Notes: a model not told the origin generated them from the sequence alone. DNA of 64,000 bases from Vicia villosa (GCF_029867415.1 NW_026705218.1:62001-126000); one strand, 5' to 3'; shown: positions 45,575 through 57,858, numbered from the stretch's first letter. Made by a program: numbers and translations.

Positions 45575-47729
45575 TACTTTGAATATTTTCATGAAAATAC
45601 TAAAAAATTGTTTTAAATTTATTTTTGATTTAATACTTAATGATCCATTTGGTGAAAGTTGGTGATATATCTCTCTTCTCCTACTCCATTCGTATTTTTC
45701 TTTGAATCACAAATTTAGAGGTCTAATTCCTCTTTAAATTCAATGGACTTAGGGCGTTGATGGGATGAAAATCCTAATCCGCAATATTAAGTGATTGAAC
45801 TTAAAGATGGAAGGAACTTTTAATGTGGTTCCATCTTTTTTTGATCGATGAAAGTCTTTGATACCTTGAGAATTCTTATGGATTCTTGGTAAAGACGAGA
45901 TTGTTACCTATTTTCTTTTCGTGCGGTATTGCTTTCGGAGAACGATCTACATATCGTTTTCTAGCATGCATTAGCATAAAGATTGTTGACCGGCCTCGTT
46001 GTAGGGTGATTTCTACACAAATCACTTGGCGATCTGCTTAACATAGCGCAATATTTCGTGTCCCGAATCAAAAAGATCAAACATGGAAGAGAATTGTATG
46101 CGGTTGATTTAAGACTTATGGAGGTTTATCGTGTAGTCGCTATGATTTTATCAAGTTTCTGATAAATGTCCATTGAATTTAAATCCGAGAACATCCTTCA
46201 CTCACCATCGATCTTTATTACTAACTTTGATAACATACTTGACAAGTTTCAAGATGGTTATCTTTAACATCTAACAATTAACTTTAATTTCCGCATTTTA
46301 TTATATCGCTCTTTATTTTTCGCTTTATTGCTTTATTTTATCATTTCATCATGTTTATGTTTCCGCCATTTTCTCTTTGTCCATTTGGACGTTTATATTC
46401 CGCCATTTTCTCTTTGTCCATTTGGACGTTTATATTCCGTTATTTTCTATTTGTCCATTTGGATGTATTGTTTATGTTTCTGCTATTTTCTTTTTGTCCA
46501 CTTGGACCATACTTTATTTTTGTGCTAAAACACTAATAAATAACAAAAATCTAAAAAAACTCTTAAGGTTCTCTCTTGGACTATTGGTTACTATCCTGAG
46601 CATTTTGGAGATTCGGACTTATGGACTTAGTACCTCTGGACCCCGTTATGATATTGTTACTCTGTTGTTATTCTGTCTGTCTGGCATTGGATTGTTATCT
46701 GTTTGTGTATGCAGGTATTTCCTTGAAAGTCCTTGATGGTTAATTCCAAGGCATTGATATAAGGATTTTACCCAAAAACAGCCGTCACTCTGCCCGATTT
46801 TCGTCAGAATTTTAATGTGCTTAATGCAAAGTGGTGCTAAAGATAATAAGTTCATCTGGATCCCCGAGTGGTAATGTGTTGATTTAGTGTTTGATAGTCC
46901 AAAGGATGAGAAATCTACCTTGACTCGTAATGTCAAGTGTTGGCTTCTTATTTCGGTTAGACTGTTCTTTTCCTTAGCTTTTATTTTACGTATTGGGATA
47001 GCCTCTTCATCTCCTCCCCTTCTTTAATTTTCAAAATCTTCTCCCTTTTTCCAAAACCTTTTATGTTTGAAAAAACTTTTTTAAAACCTTTTCTTAAAAT
47101 ATCTTTTAGCCCTTAGTGGCTTTTCTTCAAAAAGTTTAGACACGACTAATTGTTGAAATGAGTGGCGATACCCCACGATTTTGAAATTGATTGATATAAT
47201 GAGATCTTTTCCGCGTGAGAGAGCTAGTGGCATACTCGTTGATTTCTATCAGAGTTGGAGCCCTTCTTTCATTTGCGATGCAAAGAACTCGTTTGTTCTC
47301 ATGCTCAAGATCAATGGCTGAGTATTTCTCTTCGACGAAGATAAAGTGTTTATTCGTTTTTAAAAACGTTTTCCCTTTAAGAGGAACTACATTAGCTCTG
47401 ACTTCTCCATTGCACCGAGGAGGTATGTAGGCACAAGGCTTAACGTCTTGCCGAGCTTATTTTAAAAATCAAACAAACCCTTTCTTTTGCACACAATATC
47501 TTTTAATAAACACAAATTTTAAAAAAGGTTCCTGTGGAGTACCACAGATATGAGGGGTGCTTAAAACCTTCCCCTTGTATAATCAACACCCGTACCTAAG
47601 ATATCTTTTTGTTTTAAAAAAAACATTGGGTTTTTTCGTTCTTTTCCCATTTCCTTTGGAAACAATAAAGCGCGGTGGCGACTTTCACTGAAATATTGAG
47701 TCGAGTCAATTAATGGCTTCGATCTCAGA
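45575..47729 (+). repeat. LTR-B 3' segment (R/U5 side)
   Basis: Continuation of LTR-B after the MULE. It includes a 37-bp minisatellite (GCCATTTTCTCTTTGTCCAT units at 46365 and 46402, then two degenerate ones to about 46510), which produces spurious reading frames. The conserved GGTATGTAGGCA, U5 hairpin, AATAAA and GGTGGCGACT lie at 47421-47684. No coding content seen. Confidence 0.75.
47532..47580 (+). other. U5 conserved hairpin module (LTR-B)
   Basis: CTGTGG-AGTA-CCACAG (47532-47547) is followed by GGGGTGCTTAAAACCTTCCC. It has the same loop length and downstream box as in Ogre A and B, with different but complementary stem bases. Confidence 0.55.
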
Positions 47730-47865
47730 TGTTTTGGGATGCGAACTGACTCTTCTTTCATTTTTGAGTGTTGAAAATCAGAGAGTCGCCACCGACTTAT
47801 ATTTTATCCAATTAAGGAAAGGTTTATAAAAGAAACATAAAAAGACCTTTAAGAGATTTTGGGTT

Positions 47866-47927
47866 TGGGGGTAGGTTATACAAAGGGAAGGTGTTAGCAC
47901 CCCCTTTGTATCCATGGTTATCCATGG
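47866..47927 (-). other. U5 conserved hairpin module (Ogre B)
   Basis: In element sense CCATGG-ATAA-CCATGG (47912-47927) is followed by GGGGGTGCTAACACCTTCCC. GGTG-CTAA-CACC can form a second small hairpin. Confidence 0.55.
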
Positions 47928-50900
47928 GCTCTTAATTGCTTAGCTCACTTGTTTGAATCGTTTGTCTTGCTTTGAAATGCTTGTATGTGGTTTTAAATAC
48001 TTTTGTAAAGAATTAACTTTGTAATGATCCTTGTGCGGATGTATACAAAGTGTTTTATCTTTCGAAAGATGTTTTGATGGTTTGAAAAAAAGATTTTTAA
48101 CTTGGTAATGATCCTTGTTTGGATATATACAAAGTTATTGTCTTTTGAAAGTTTTGTTTTGGGAAAACAGTGATATTTGAAACATTTGTTGTTTTGTTTG
48201 ATTTGAGCAAGCAATTAAGAGATCTACCCTAAGTTCATAAGGTCCTTTCTTATTTCTTTTAGAAAATTTTCTTTGACTGGATACAGAAAGAAATTATTTG
48301 AATCGCCTTTGAAACAGTAGAATTGATTTTGAAAAGAGTAACAGAGGGATTACCCTAAGAGGTGCAAGTGTGATTGTGTTTTATTTTCAGATATTTTTGT
48401 CTTTGAAATTAATGATCTAGCGCTTCAGTTATTATTCTTGACATACACGCAGTTTTATATGTACAGAAATTAAAGTGCGGGAATGTAAAATGCGGAAAAT
48501 AAATCTACGCTATTACATCGATTGTGCGAGAAATGTAAACTACGCTATTTACATGAATTTGACAACCTATACACTTATCTATGAATTTAAATTGCAATAA
48601 GATAAAAGGAAAATATTTTTGGATTTTTGGATGGTTGATTTTAATTAAAATTAATGCATAATTAATTTAATTAAAAGGTTAGGAATTAGAAATAAAATTT
48701 AAACCTAAAAAATTAAGTCTAAAATAGGTCCAAATTGTGTGTCAGTTAATTTTAAAATAAAATTAATTTTTTGGGATTTTTTGAAATTGATTTGGAGATT
48801 ATTAAATTAATTAACATATAATTATACAAATAATTATACACATAAATTAAACTTAAAGAGAAAAATATTCTAAATATGTACAAAATTAGTTTATAATATA
48901 TAAACCTAATTTAATAAAAAGAAAATATTTTTTCTGATTTTTTGATAGGTTAGAAATAATTAAAAGATGAATATAAAAATATTATCTAATTAATTAAACA
49001 AAATATTTCAATTATGAAGAAAAATAAAATATTTTTTGTGTCAAAAAATAAGATATTATTTTATCAACCTAAAAATATTTTTATTATATTTTTTTGATTT
49101 TTAAAACTATTTTAAATTAATTTTACAAGGAAAATTAAATAAAATGGAAAAATATATTAAATATATTAAATATGGATCATGTGTGGCTGATGGGAGAGTC
49201 CATAGTATGGACTAGCGTGTCATGGGCGTTGGATTGAGTGACAGATGGATCTGAAGGTGATTGGAGTGAAGGCGCGTGGTAACAAGATGACTTGCAAAGC
49301 ATAGAATTAGGAATTTAAAACTGAAACGCGCGCGTCCCTCCAGCCAATGGGAGAGAGCCATGTCTTCGTCTTCTTCCTCCCTTCCGTTGCTAAAAGTTCT
49401 GCAACTGTAGGTAAATGTTTTACCTACGGTTTTGTCCGTAGCTACAAGACCTGCAAACAATCAAAACTTTACACAAGCAATATAAACTAATTAGGTGACC
49501 ATGGTTCGACTCAAAATCGTCCCCTGAGTTCAAATATGCCCTTAGTTTCTCCTAATTTTGCCTAAATCGAATAATCCTAAAATGGAGCTCAAGAACCCTA
49601 GAATGGCAACTTCGTGTACAAGCATCCAAACTTCAATTAAACTTCCAGAAATGATCAGAACATCAAACTAAACTTAAATATGGGATTACATCTTATTGAA
49701 TATGCATGTATGATTCTATTTTTATAGGTTTTTGTTTGAACAAACTGTAGGCTATAGTGCTCGATTCAGTGAGTTTCAAAGCTTGAAATTGATTTGGATA
49801 GGTTCAGTGATGCTTAAGGATCGTGTTTGAGTGTTTAGTTTAGATTGAAAATAGCTTAAACTCAGAATTCGAAATTTTGCTTTCTTTGAAAATTTCAAGT
49901 TCATACAAGAGTGATACAAGCATGTGTTTTTGTTCTGAATTTGTGTCCCTCCTCTTACTGAAGTATTCTAAGCTATTTATGAGCAATACGAGTGCTGCAA
50001 TCTTAAGCTAACAATTATTGATTGCTTTTGAACTTTTGAATTTTTTAATATATAAAGCTTTGAATTCTTTGGCCATGGCTTCATTTTTCTTCACCCTCTT
50101 GCTCTAGGCCTGCTGTACAATCTCTATGCTGCAGAAGTTAAGCTATCTTGGTGACTCAAGCTAAGGACAAAAGCTTTGGATATTTGTCTTGAACCATTTC
50201 TTTTTTAATTTAATTTTAAATGTAATAAAATTAAATTAAAAAAGAAACAAAAATTTCATGGGCCTAATGTTGGTCATGGGAGCCCTTTAACATCATTATA
50301 AACATATTTGGATCATGAATGCTTGGCCTCTTTTGGAAAAAAAACCATTTTGATCAATGCTAGTTTCATGCATTTTCCCAAAAAATAGCCAACTTCAACA
50401 AGGCATAACTCCCTAAATTTTGATCATATGAAGGAGTTCTTGTACTTTTTAGAAACCTCAAGATGTCCTCTACAAGCTACTTTGGAAACTTTTTTGCATT
50501 TGGAGAAGTTATCTTGATGTTATGGGCTCTGACAAAAAACCACTTTTTGTTGACTTTGAAAATGACCTGTAATGTCTGAGCTCATATTTTCCAAATGGTA
50601 AATCCAATGACCATGGGATCAATTTCATTTGAAATATAATTGAATTCCCTTCAAAAAAAGCTTTAGTTGGAATTTTTTGAATGAACGAGGAGAGAGTTAT
50701 GGCCAGTCAAAGTTCAGTTGACTTTTCAAGAGAAAACCCTAATTTTGAAACTTAGGGTTTTGTTGATTTCTGAACTTTTCTTGATGAATTATGATCAACC
50801 ATTGATCAAATGATGAATCTTTTGACAAAATATGGATGTTGACAAAAAATTTCATTTTTGACTGTCTGTTGACTTTTCGGTCAAACTGGTCGTCTGTTGA

Positions 50901-51607
50901 CTGTTTGAGCTACTGACTGTGCGTCCGAGCAAATCGAAGTTTGAAAATTTGTCTGGTGGTACTTTGAGACATATGGAGATCCATGAAATCCTTGAGGTCT
51001 CAAAAAACTGGTTCTCCTGAAAAAAACAAAAACCCTAATTAGGGACTGTTTGTGTAGGAGTCAGTTAAGCGTACCTGATTTTTGTGCAGTGTTGAGTCTC
51101 TGCTGATCATGTGATTATCAGAAGACTTCTAGAACAAAAATCTTGGAATTTTGAAATGCAAAAGATTGATTTGAATGGTGATACAAAATACGGAGAATCT
51201 TGCTGTCAGCGGGTTTGACTATTAACTGGCTGTCCGGGAATTAACATAACAGTTAAAGTGAAAACTTAACAGTTAAAGTTAATTTTTTATTTTTGTTTTT
51301 TTGTTGTGTTAATGGTGAAAATTTATTTACCTGAGTTGTTAGAAAAACATAAACATAATAAATAATTAAAATATACCGTACGCGAACGAAATTACCGATA
51401 ATAATCTTGAAAAATATTTAATGCACAGAAAAATAAATATTTAACTAGCAATAAACACACATAATACTATCTTGATAATTAAACGACGGTACGACAGATA
51501 GTACAACATTTAATACTGACAGTACAAATATTACATAATAATATAGCGAACAGTACGACAAATATAATGAACGGTACATTATTTGAAATCGAAAGATACG
51601 ACAAACT

Positions 51608-51775
51608 TTAAGTATGACGATTAAAAACCCATGCTATAAATAACAACATATAGATGCACAGAAGTGTAAGCATCCCAGGTCCGCATTTTTCAGGACTATG
51701 CAGACAGAAAAAGGACATGATCACCACCAAAACAGTGATGACCATAAGAAAAAACATATCCATCCACTTTGCCAT
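51608..51775 (-). CDS. LTR-encoded 55-residue putative membrane microprotein
   Basis: The ATG lies in a good plant context (AAAAATGGC) about 95 bp downstream of a TATAAATA box and is the first substantial reading frame of the predicted transcript. The product starts MAKWMDMFFLMVITVLVVIM, a hydrophobic helix, then a polar SFFCLHSPEKCGP linker and a second hydrophobic helix ending NRHT. LTR-C, a diverged copy of the same family, keeps the last 36 codons and stop without any indel (28 of 36 residues identical). I recognise no known family. A real, translated product is an inference. Confidence 0.45.
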   Translation of the reverse strand: MAKWMDMFFLMVITVLVVIMSFFCLHSPEKCGPGMLTLLCIYMLLFIAWVFNRHT

Positions 51776-51866
51776 TTTTGCCGGGGAAGAAGAGAAAATA
51801 ATTATGAGATAGAAATTTGGGAAATGAGTGAAATTTGATGTGAGAATTTATGGAAAAAATGAGGGG

Positions 51867-51874
51867 TATTTATA
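51867..51874 (-). promoter_or_regulatory. TATA box of Ogre B 3' LTR
   Basis: TATAAATA followed by CCCCTCATTTTTTCC on the - strand. The same box occurs in LTR-C at 58806-58813. Confidence 0.65.
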
Positions 51875-52428
51875 GAGTGAAAAGAAGGATGGAGACGTTG
51901 GGGAATGAAGTGATACCGTACAAAAAAGGAAAATTTGAGTGGTAGTAAGATTTGAAAGAAAGTGTATGGTAGGGTTTGAAAAGAAAGATGTATGGAATAA
52001 AGTTAGGATTTTATTTGAAAGAAAGAGATTTGAAAAGAAAGGAAAAGATTTGAAAACAATAGTATAGTACAAAAATTAGTGGGAAACAAAAACTAATAAT
52101 AATTTAATTGTTACCAGTACAGTATGAATCCCCGGACTCTGTGCCTGCAAAAATTTAATTATGTACCAATTGCGTCAGTACTATTTATCTGCAAATAAAT
52201 CTCAAATAAACCACGTGTGTGAAGTGATAAACAGTACTTGGCGTTTGTGTAAGAATAAATTCAACAGCGAACCAAAATACCGTATAAGAAATATTCTAAA
52301 AACCGAGTATTCATAAAATCAGGATATTTATGAAATAAAATCCAAGATTATATGAAACTCCCAATTTTTAGACAGAAGTCTGTTGCCTTCTCTCTGAAAA
52401 AGATGCGGGCAAATTTTGGGGTATAACA

Positions 52429-52441
52429 GTTGCCCCTATTC
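52429..52441 (-). other. Polypurine tract of Ogre B
   Basis: GAATAGGGGCAAC in element sense lies directly before the LTR start TGTTATACCCC, matching the Ogre A tract in form and place. Confidence 0.8.
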
Positions 52442-54223
52442 AATCTTCTTAACCCTGAAGAGACTGATTGGAAGCTGAAGGTAGAAGATGATTGAATATT
52501 TAGATGCTCCGAAAATTTGCACTTACCTCCACCGGAAATTGCATTGAATGTGGTTTGAGAAATGTCGTTGGCGGATCAAAACATTACCTGAGATCGGCTT
52601 TCTGATGCCATCTAGTGAATATGTTGATGGTTTTTTCATCAGAATGAATCCATTGATTATATCTTGATGAAGGATTTGGAAACCTCTGCGTTGACCGTTA
52701 CGGAACCGTCCGAGGTTACCGCTTTAAATCTTGGAGGTTGATCGTTACATAACTGTCCAAAGTTTCCGCTTTAGATTTTGAATGTTGATCGTTGTGGAAT
52801 CATCTGAGGTATCTGCTTTAGATCTTTGAAGGTTGATCGTTACAGAACCGTCCGAGGTGTCCGCTTTTAGATCTTGAAGATTGACTGCTTTAAGGAACCG
52901 TCTGAGGTATCGACTTAGATCTGAAGGTAGATCATTAGGAACCGTCCAAGGTATCGACTTAGATCTGAAGGATTTGAAGTTGTTTATTCGACTGTAATAT
53001 AGTTTGGAAGCGTCAGAATGAGTCACCATTAGACCGTATCTGTTTTGCTTGTTTTGAGTTGATAGGTGGTTTGGAAAGAAAGATCTCTTCAGAATGAATC
53101 TTTGGTTTGATTATATCTGAGAGGAATGCTTGTCTGAATAGAATCCGGGAGAATATTGCATGTGATTGAGAACAACTTTGCTGAGGATATTCGTCCATTT
53201 GAAAAACCAAGTTAGGGACATGCAATGTCATGATGCATGTAATGTTTATGTTGAGATTCTCAAACTAAATGAGAACCGTGCATGTTATGTATGCGTTTGT
53301 CATGAAACATTATATGCTATGTATGAGTATGCGTATGATGTATGACGTATGCAGTTTAGAGCGTATCAAACTTCTGGTTGGGAAAATAAATCCCTGTTTG
53401 TTATTTTGGAAACGAAGGTATTATGATCGTTGATGATCTTTGCTATCTTGTTCGAGTACACTCAGCTGGGGAACTTTCTTACGGACCAAGGTGCTCTGTT
53501 GAGGGATCTTTGACTACCGCTTGAGGATGAAGGTAATTTGAAAGTTCTGATTTTGATGCACCTTGTATGGGAATAAGAAAGATGTGTAATCCTCCGATGC
53601 ACTATTTGATCAAACCTTGGTGTGGAGGATCACGCCTTCTGGGGATAGTGATCTTGAACAGCTCTGCTGGGGAATAAGGTTTCTCGAATCACTTTGTTGG
53701 AGAGAAAAATCTAATTGAGGAATCTGCTGAGAAACGTATCTCTGTTGGGGAACTTTTTTTCTGATGCTGATTTTGGGATGATGTCCAGATGATTGGGACA
53801 TTACCTGAATGCTACTCCTGTTTTTCTTATAAACATCAATCATATTCAAATGCATATGTTCATTCAAAATTATCATTGGGACGTTTACGCGTTCAAAACA
53901 GAAAAAGTGAAAATATTGATTTTGAGCATGAACTGTATTGATTTTAAAGAGAGCCATAATAGGCGGATTAGTACAAGGAGATGAAAATCCTAGTAGTAGG
54001 AAATTGTCATAAAACTTTGAAAAGTACTTATAAAGGAAAATAGCTATGTGAAAACAATCCAGTCAAGTTTCAACTCTGCTATTGCCAATCTGTCTTCGAG
54101 TATCTCATCCCTCACTTGTTGGAAGAAAATGATTGGACTGATTGGTGCCTTTGATGTGTTGAACCTTGAAGGTGAGTAGGTAGCCAAACGAGACATAGTC
54201 GTACGCTTTATTCCCTAACTTTT
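52442..54223 (-). other. Ogre B 3' UTR
   Basis: No coding sequence recognised. 52690-52980 contains about five degenerate units around GATCGTTACAGAACCGTCCGAGGT with TAGATCTTGAAG. 53460-53760 has CTGGGGAA-type repeats as in Ogre A. Confidence 0.65.
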
Positions 54224-54371
54224 GCCTAGGCTGCCTTTTCAGGTTTTCAGCCTACCGGGATAATTATTTTTTTTTAGTCTCTAATTTTTGCCTGGATCTC
54301 CCTTTCAGGTTTTCAATCCACCGAGACGCTCATTTTATGCCTAAGTCGCCCTTTCAGGTTTTCAACTTAGC
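54224..54371 (-). other. Three post-pol hairpins with conserved loop
   Basis: Stems TAGGCTG/CAGCCTA (54227-54254), TGGAT/ATCCA (54293-54320) and CTAAGT/ACTTAG (54341-54370) enclose near-identical loops based on CCCTTTCAGGTTTTCA. The stems differ but stay paired. They start 13 bp after the pol stop. A fourth example is in Ogre A (9964-9993). Confidence 0.6.
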
Positions 54372-54382
54372 GAGCTTTTTCT

Positions 54383-57300
54383 TTAAGCGAAGTACTTTTT
54401 GACTATGTCCGCATTTACAGGGTGTGGGAAATCCTCGCCGTCCATAGTGGTAACCAACATGGCTCCGCCGGAGAATACTTTCTTGATTACAAATGGTCCC
54501 TCATAAGTGGGAGTCCACTTGCCCCTGGGGTCACCTTGTGGTAAGATGATGCATTTGACAACCAAATCACCGGTTTGATATGCCTGACTTTTGACTTTCT
54601 TGTTGAAGGCTTTGATCATACGTTTCTGGTACAACTGACCATGACAAATAGCTGCGAGCCTCTTATCATCAATCAAGTTTATCTGGTCCAACCGAGTCTG
54701 AATCCAATCGTCTTCGTCTAGATCGGCTTCTTTCATAATCCTTAGGGAAGGAATCTGAATTTCAATTGGAAGAACTGCCTCCATACCATAGACTAAGGAG
54801 AATGGAGTTGCCCCTGTTGAAGTATGCGCTGATGTGCGATAACCATGAAGAGAAAAAGGTAACATCTCATTCCAGTCTTTGTAGGTTACTGTCATCTTTT
54901 GTATGATCTTTTTGATGTTCTTGTTGGCAGCTTCTACCGCGCCATTCATCTTTGGTCGATATGGGGATGAATTATGATGTTTGATCTGGAACTGCGTGCA
55001 GAGTTCGTTAATCATCCTGTTGTTTAAATTTGTGCCATTGCCTGTGATGATCCTTTCAGGGATGCCATACCGACAAATGATATTGTGCTTGATAAATCGG
55101 GCCACCACATTCCTGGTGACAGAAGCAAACAAGGCTGCCTCTACCCATTTGGTGAAGTAATCAATAGCGACCAGGATAAAACGATGTCCGTTGGAGGCAG
55201 TAGGCTTGATTTCTCCAATCATATCGATTCCCCACATTGCAAAAGGCCAAGGAGCCGTCAGAACGTTTAATGGGACTGGAGGTACATGTACTTTGTCGGC
55301 ATATATCTGGCATTTGTGACAAGTTCTGGAGTGATGATGGCAGTCTGTCTCCATGGTAGACCAATAATAACCTGCTCTTAAGATCTTTTTAGCCATTGTA
55401 TGTCCACTTGAATGAGTTCCAAAGGCACCATCGTGTATATCTTCCATAATCTGTTCCGCTTCCTTCTTGTTCACACAACGAAGCAAAGTCGAGTCATGGT
55501 TGCGTTTGTACAAGATTCCATTACTTAGAAAGAATTTAGCAGCAAATCTTCTTAGAAACTTTATATCGTTAATGGAGGCCCCTTCAGGGTATTCTTGGGC
55601 TTCGAGATATCTTTTTACTTCATGGAACCATGGTTTTTCTTCCACTCCTTCGGTATCAATCTCATTGCAATAAGCTGGTTCATCCTGTCTGTAAATGGTG
55701 ATCATTGGCGCCTCATTGTCCCACCTGACTTTGAACATAGATGACATGGTAGCTAGAGCATCAGCCAACTGATTTTCTTCTCGCGGGATATGTTCAAAAG
55801 TGATTTCTTCAAAGTAAGGAATCAAACTCAGCACATATTCTTTGTAAGGAATTAGATTCGGGTGCTTTGTGTCCCATTCCCCTTTAACTTGATAAATTAC
55901 AAGGGCCGAGTCTTCGTAGACCTCCAGGAACTTGATTCTCAGATCGATTGCAGCTTTGAGACCCAGAATACATGCTTCATACTCGGCTATATTGTTAGTG
56001 CAGTTGAAACATAATCTGGCAGTGAATGGTGTATGTCCTCTTGTAGGAGAAATGATCACAGCTCCGATGCCATTACCAAGTGCATTAGAGGCTCCATCAA
56101 AAACCATAGTCCATCGGGATCCTGGCTCGGGTCCTTCCTCCGGTCCTGGTTGTTCGTAGTCAGTAACTATCATAATGTCTTCATCTGGGAAGTCAAAGTT
56201 CAACGCTTGATAATCATCCACTGCTTGATGAGCCAGATGATCAGCTACCACACTTCCTTTGATTGCCTTTTGCGAAGTGTACTGGATGTCATACTCTGTT
56301 AAGATCATTTGCCATCTTGCTATTCTTCCAGAGAGAGCAGGTTTTTCGAACACATATTTGATAGGATCCATTTTGGAGATCAGCAAAGTGGTATGGGTTA
56401 GCATATACTGTCTTAGTCGGCGAGCCGCCCATGCCAAGGCACAGCAAGTTTTCTCGAGCAGTGAGTATCTTGTTTCACAATTGGTAAACTTTTTACTAAG
56501 ATAGTAGATTGCATGCTCTTTTCGGCCAGACTCGTCATGTTGCCCTATTACACACCCCATTGAATCTTCTAACACTGTTAGGTACATTATCAGAGGTCTT
56601 CCTTCCACTGGTGGTAACAAGATTGGTGGTTTTTGAAGATATTCTTTGATCTTATCAAAGGCTAATTGGCATTTGTCGTTCCATCTTTCCACTTGATCTT
56701 TCTTAAACAATTTGAAGATTGGCACACAAGTAGTAGTCATATGGGCAATAAATCTGGCGATGTAGTTTAGACGTCCCAAGAATCCTCTGACTTGTTTCTC
56801 AGTACGGGGTATGGGCATTTCTTGAATGGCTTTGACCTTGGCAGGATCAACTTCAATACCCTTGCTGCTGACGATGAAACCTAAGAGTTTACCGGATCTT
56901 ACTCCAAAGGTACACTTGTTCGGATTCAGTCGCAACCTGTACTTCCTGAGTCTGTCAAACAGCTTGTGCAGATGACCCAGATGTTCTTCTTCGGTGTTGG
57001 ACTTTGCAATCATATCATCCACATAAACCTCTATTTCCTGATGAATCATATCATGGAACAGAGCTACCATTGCACGCTGATACGTTGCTCCTGCATTCTT
57101 TAAACCAAAGGGCATCACTTTGTAACAAAAGGTTCCCCAGGGTGTTGTGAAGGTTGTCTTTTCCATGTCTTCGGGCGCCATCTTGATTTGGTTGTAACCT
57201 GAGAATCTGTCCATAAAGGAAAATACCTTGCATTGTGCAGTATTGTCAACCAGTACATCGATGTGAGGTAAAGGGAAATCATCTTTGGGGCTTGCCCGAA

Positions 57301-57858
57301 TCAGATCTCTGTAGTCTGTCTACACACATCCTGACTTTCCTGTCTTTTTTAGGCACAGGCACGATGTTAGCTATCCATGGAGGATAACTCACAACTTTTA
57401 GAAAACCAGCATTGAATTGCTTCTCAACCTCGTCTTTAATCTTCTTGGACATATCGGGCCTACTTCTCCGTAGTTTCTGCTTATCTGGAGTGCTACCTTC
57501 TTTGATTGGCAGGCGATGAACCACAATATCCGTGTCGAGACCAGGAATATCTTCGTAGGACCAAGCGAATATCTCAACGTAGTCTTGTAACATTTGAATC
57601 AGTCCTTGCTTGACACTGTCTTCTAAATCAGCCCCTATCTTGACTTCTTTCTTTTCTTCGTCACTGCCCAGGTTGATAACCTCAATTGGCTCTTCATGCG
57701 GCTGTATAGTCCTTTCTTCTTGTTCTAATAGCCTTGCAAGTTACCTAGGTACTTCACAATCTTCCTCACTTTCGTCCTCAGTTTGGTAGATCGGATTTTC
57801 AAAGTCATGACTGGCAATAGCAGAATCGTTATCAACAGGATCCAGAGTGAATGTGAAT
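54383..57858 (-). pseudogene. Ogre B pol: RT, RNase H x2, integrase
   Basis: RT motifs VPVPKKDRKVRMCVD, FSFMDRFSGYNQ and EVYVDDMIAKS are present (YVDD intact). The RT-linked RNase H, a second RNase H (FDGAS, NIAEYE, LADALA) and an integrase (GTHSSGHT, CHKC, GIDMIG, NGAVEAANK) follow. The second integrase catalytic Asp is replaced: IITGNGTN here against IITDNGSN in Ogre A. A 4-bp duplication (GTCT, about 57313-57320) shifts the frame in the RT N-terminal part, and a TAA lies at 57741-57743 in the linker. From 57214 to 54383 the frame is open for 943 codons. Confidence 0.92.

Larger units (their letters stand above)
32057..47729 (+). mobile_element. LTR-B: Ogre-like LTR, + strand, split by a Copia element and a MULE
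   Basis: It starts TGTCATACCCCAATTTTTGAC at 32057. The three segments 32057-33567, 38567-39010 and 45575-47729 join across two insertions proven by TSDs, giving about 4.1 kb of LTR. The 3' segment has the U5 hairpin (47532-47547), GAGGTATGTAGGCA (47420-47433), AATAAA (47667-47672) and GGTGGCGACT (47675-47684) as in Ogre LTRs. No internal region follows, so it is a solo LTR or a remnant. The exact right end is uncertain because Ogre B abuts it. Confidence 0.75.
47730..52428 (-). repeat. Ogre B 3' LTR
   Basis: Runs (+ strand) from TGTTTTGGGATGCG to GGGGTATAACA. Its left end is set by the TG and by comparison with LTR-C, so it is approximate. It carries a U5 hairpin (47912-47927), a TATA box (51867-51874) and a small ORF (51608-51775). 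The remaining AT-rich 48200-51600 shows no other coding content. Confidence 0.8.

Noticed and set aside
46328..46736. Overlapping frames with repeated FSLCPFGR-like peptides
   Set aside because: Three frames of the 37-bp minisatellite in LTR-B all stay open; no conservation of one frame.
50735..50762. AAACCCTAA and TTAGGGTTT telomere-like motifs (also near 59850-59880)
   Set aside because: Single isolated copies in LTR sequence, not tandem arrays.
54383..57214. Ogre B as a possibly active element because of its 943-codon open frame
   Set aside because: The 5' LTR, gag and most of protease are missing, RT has an upstream frameshift, and the second integrase Asp is changed.
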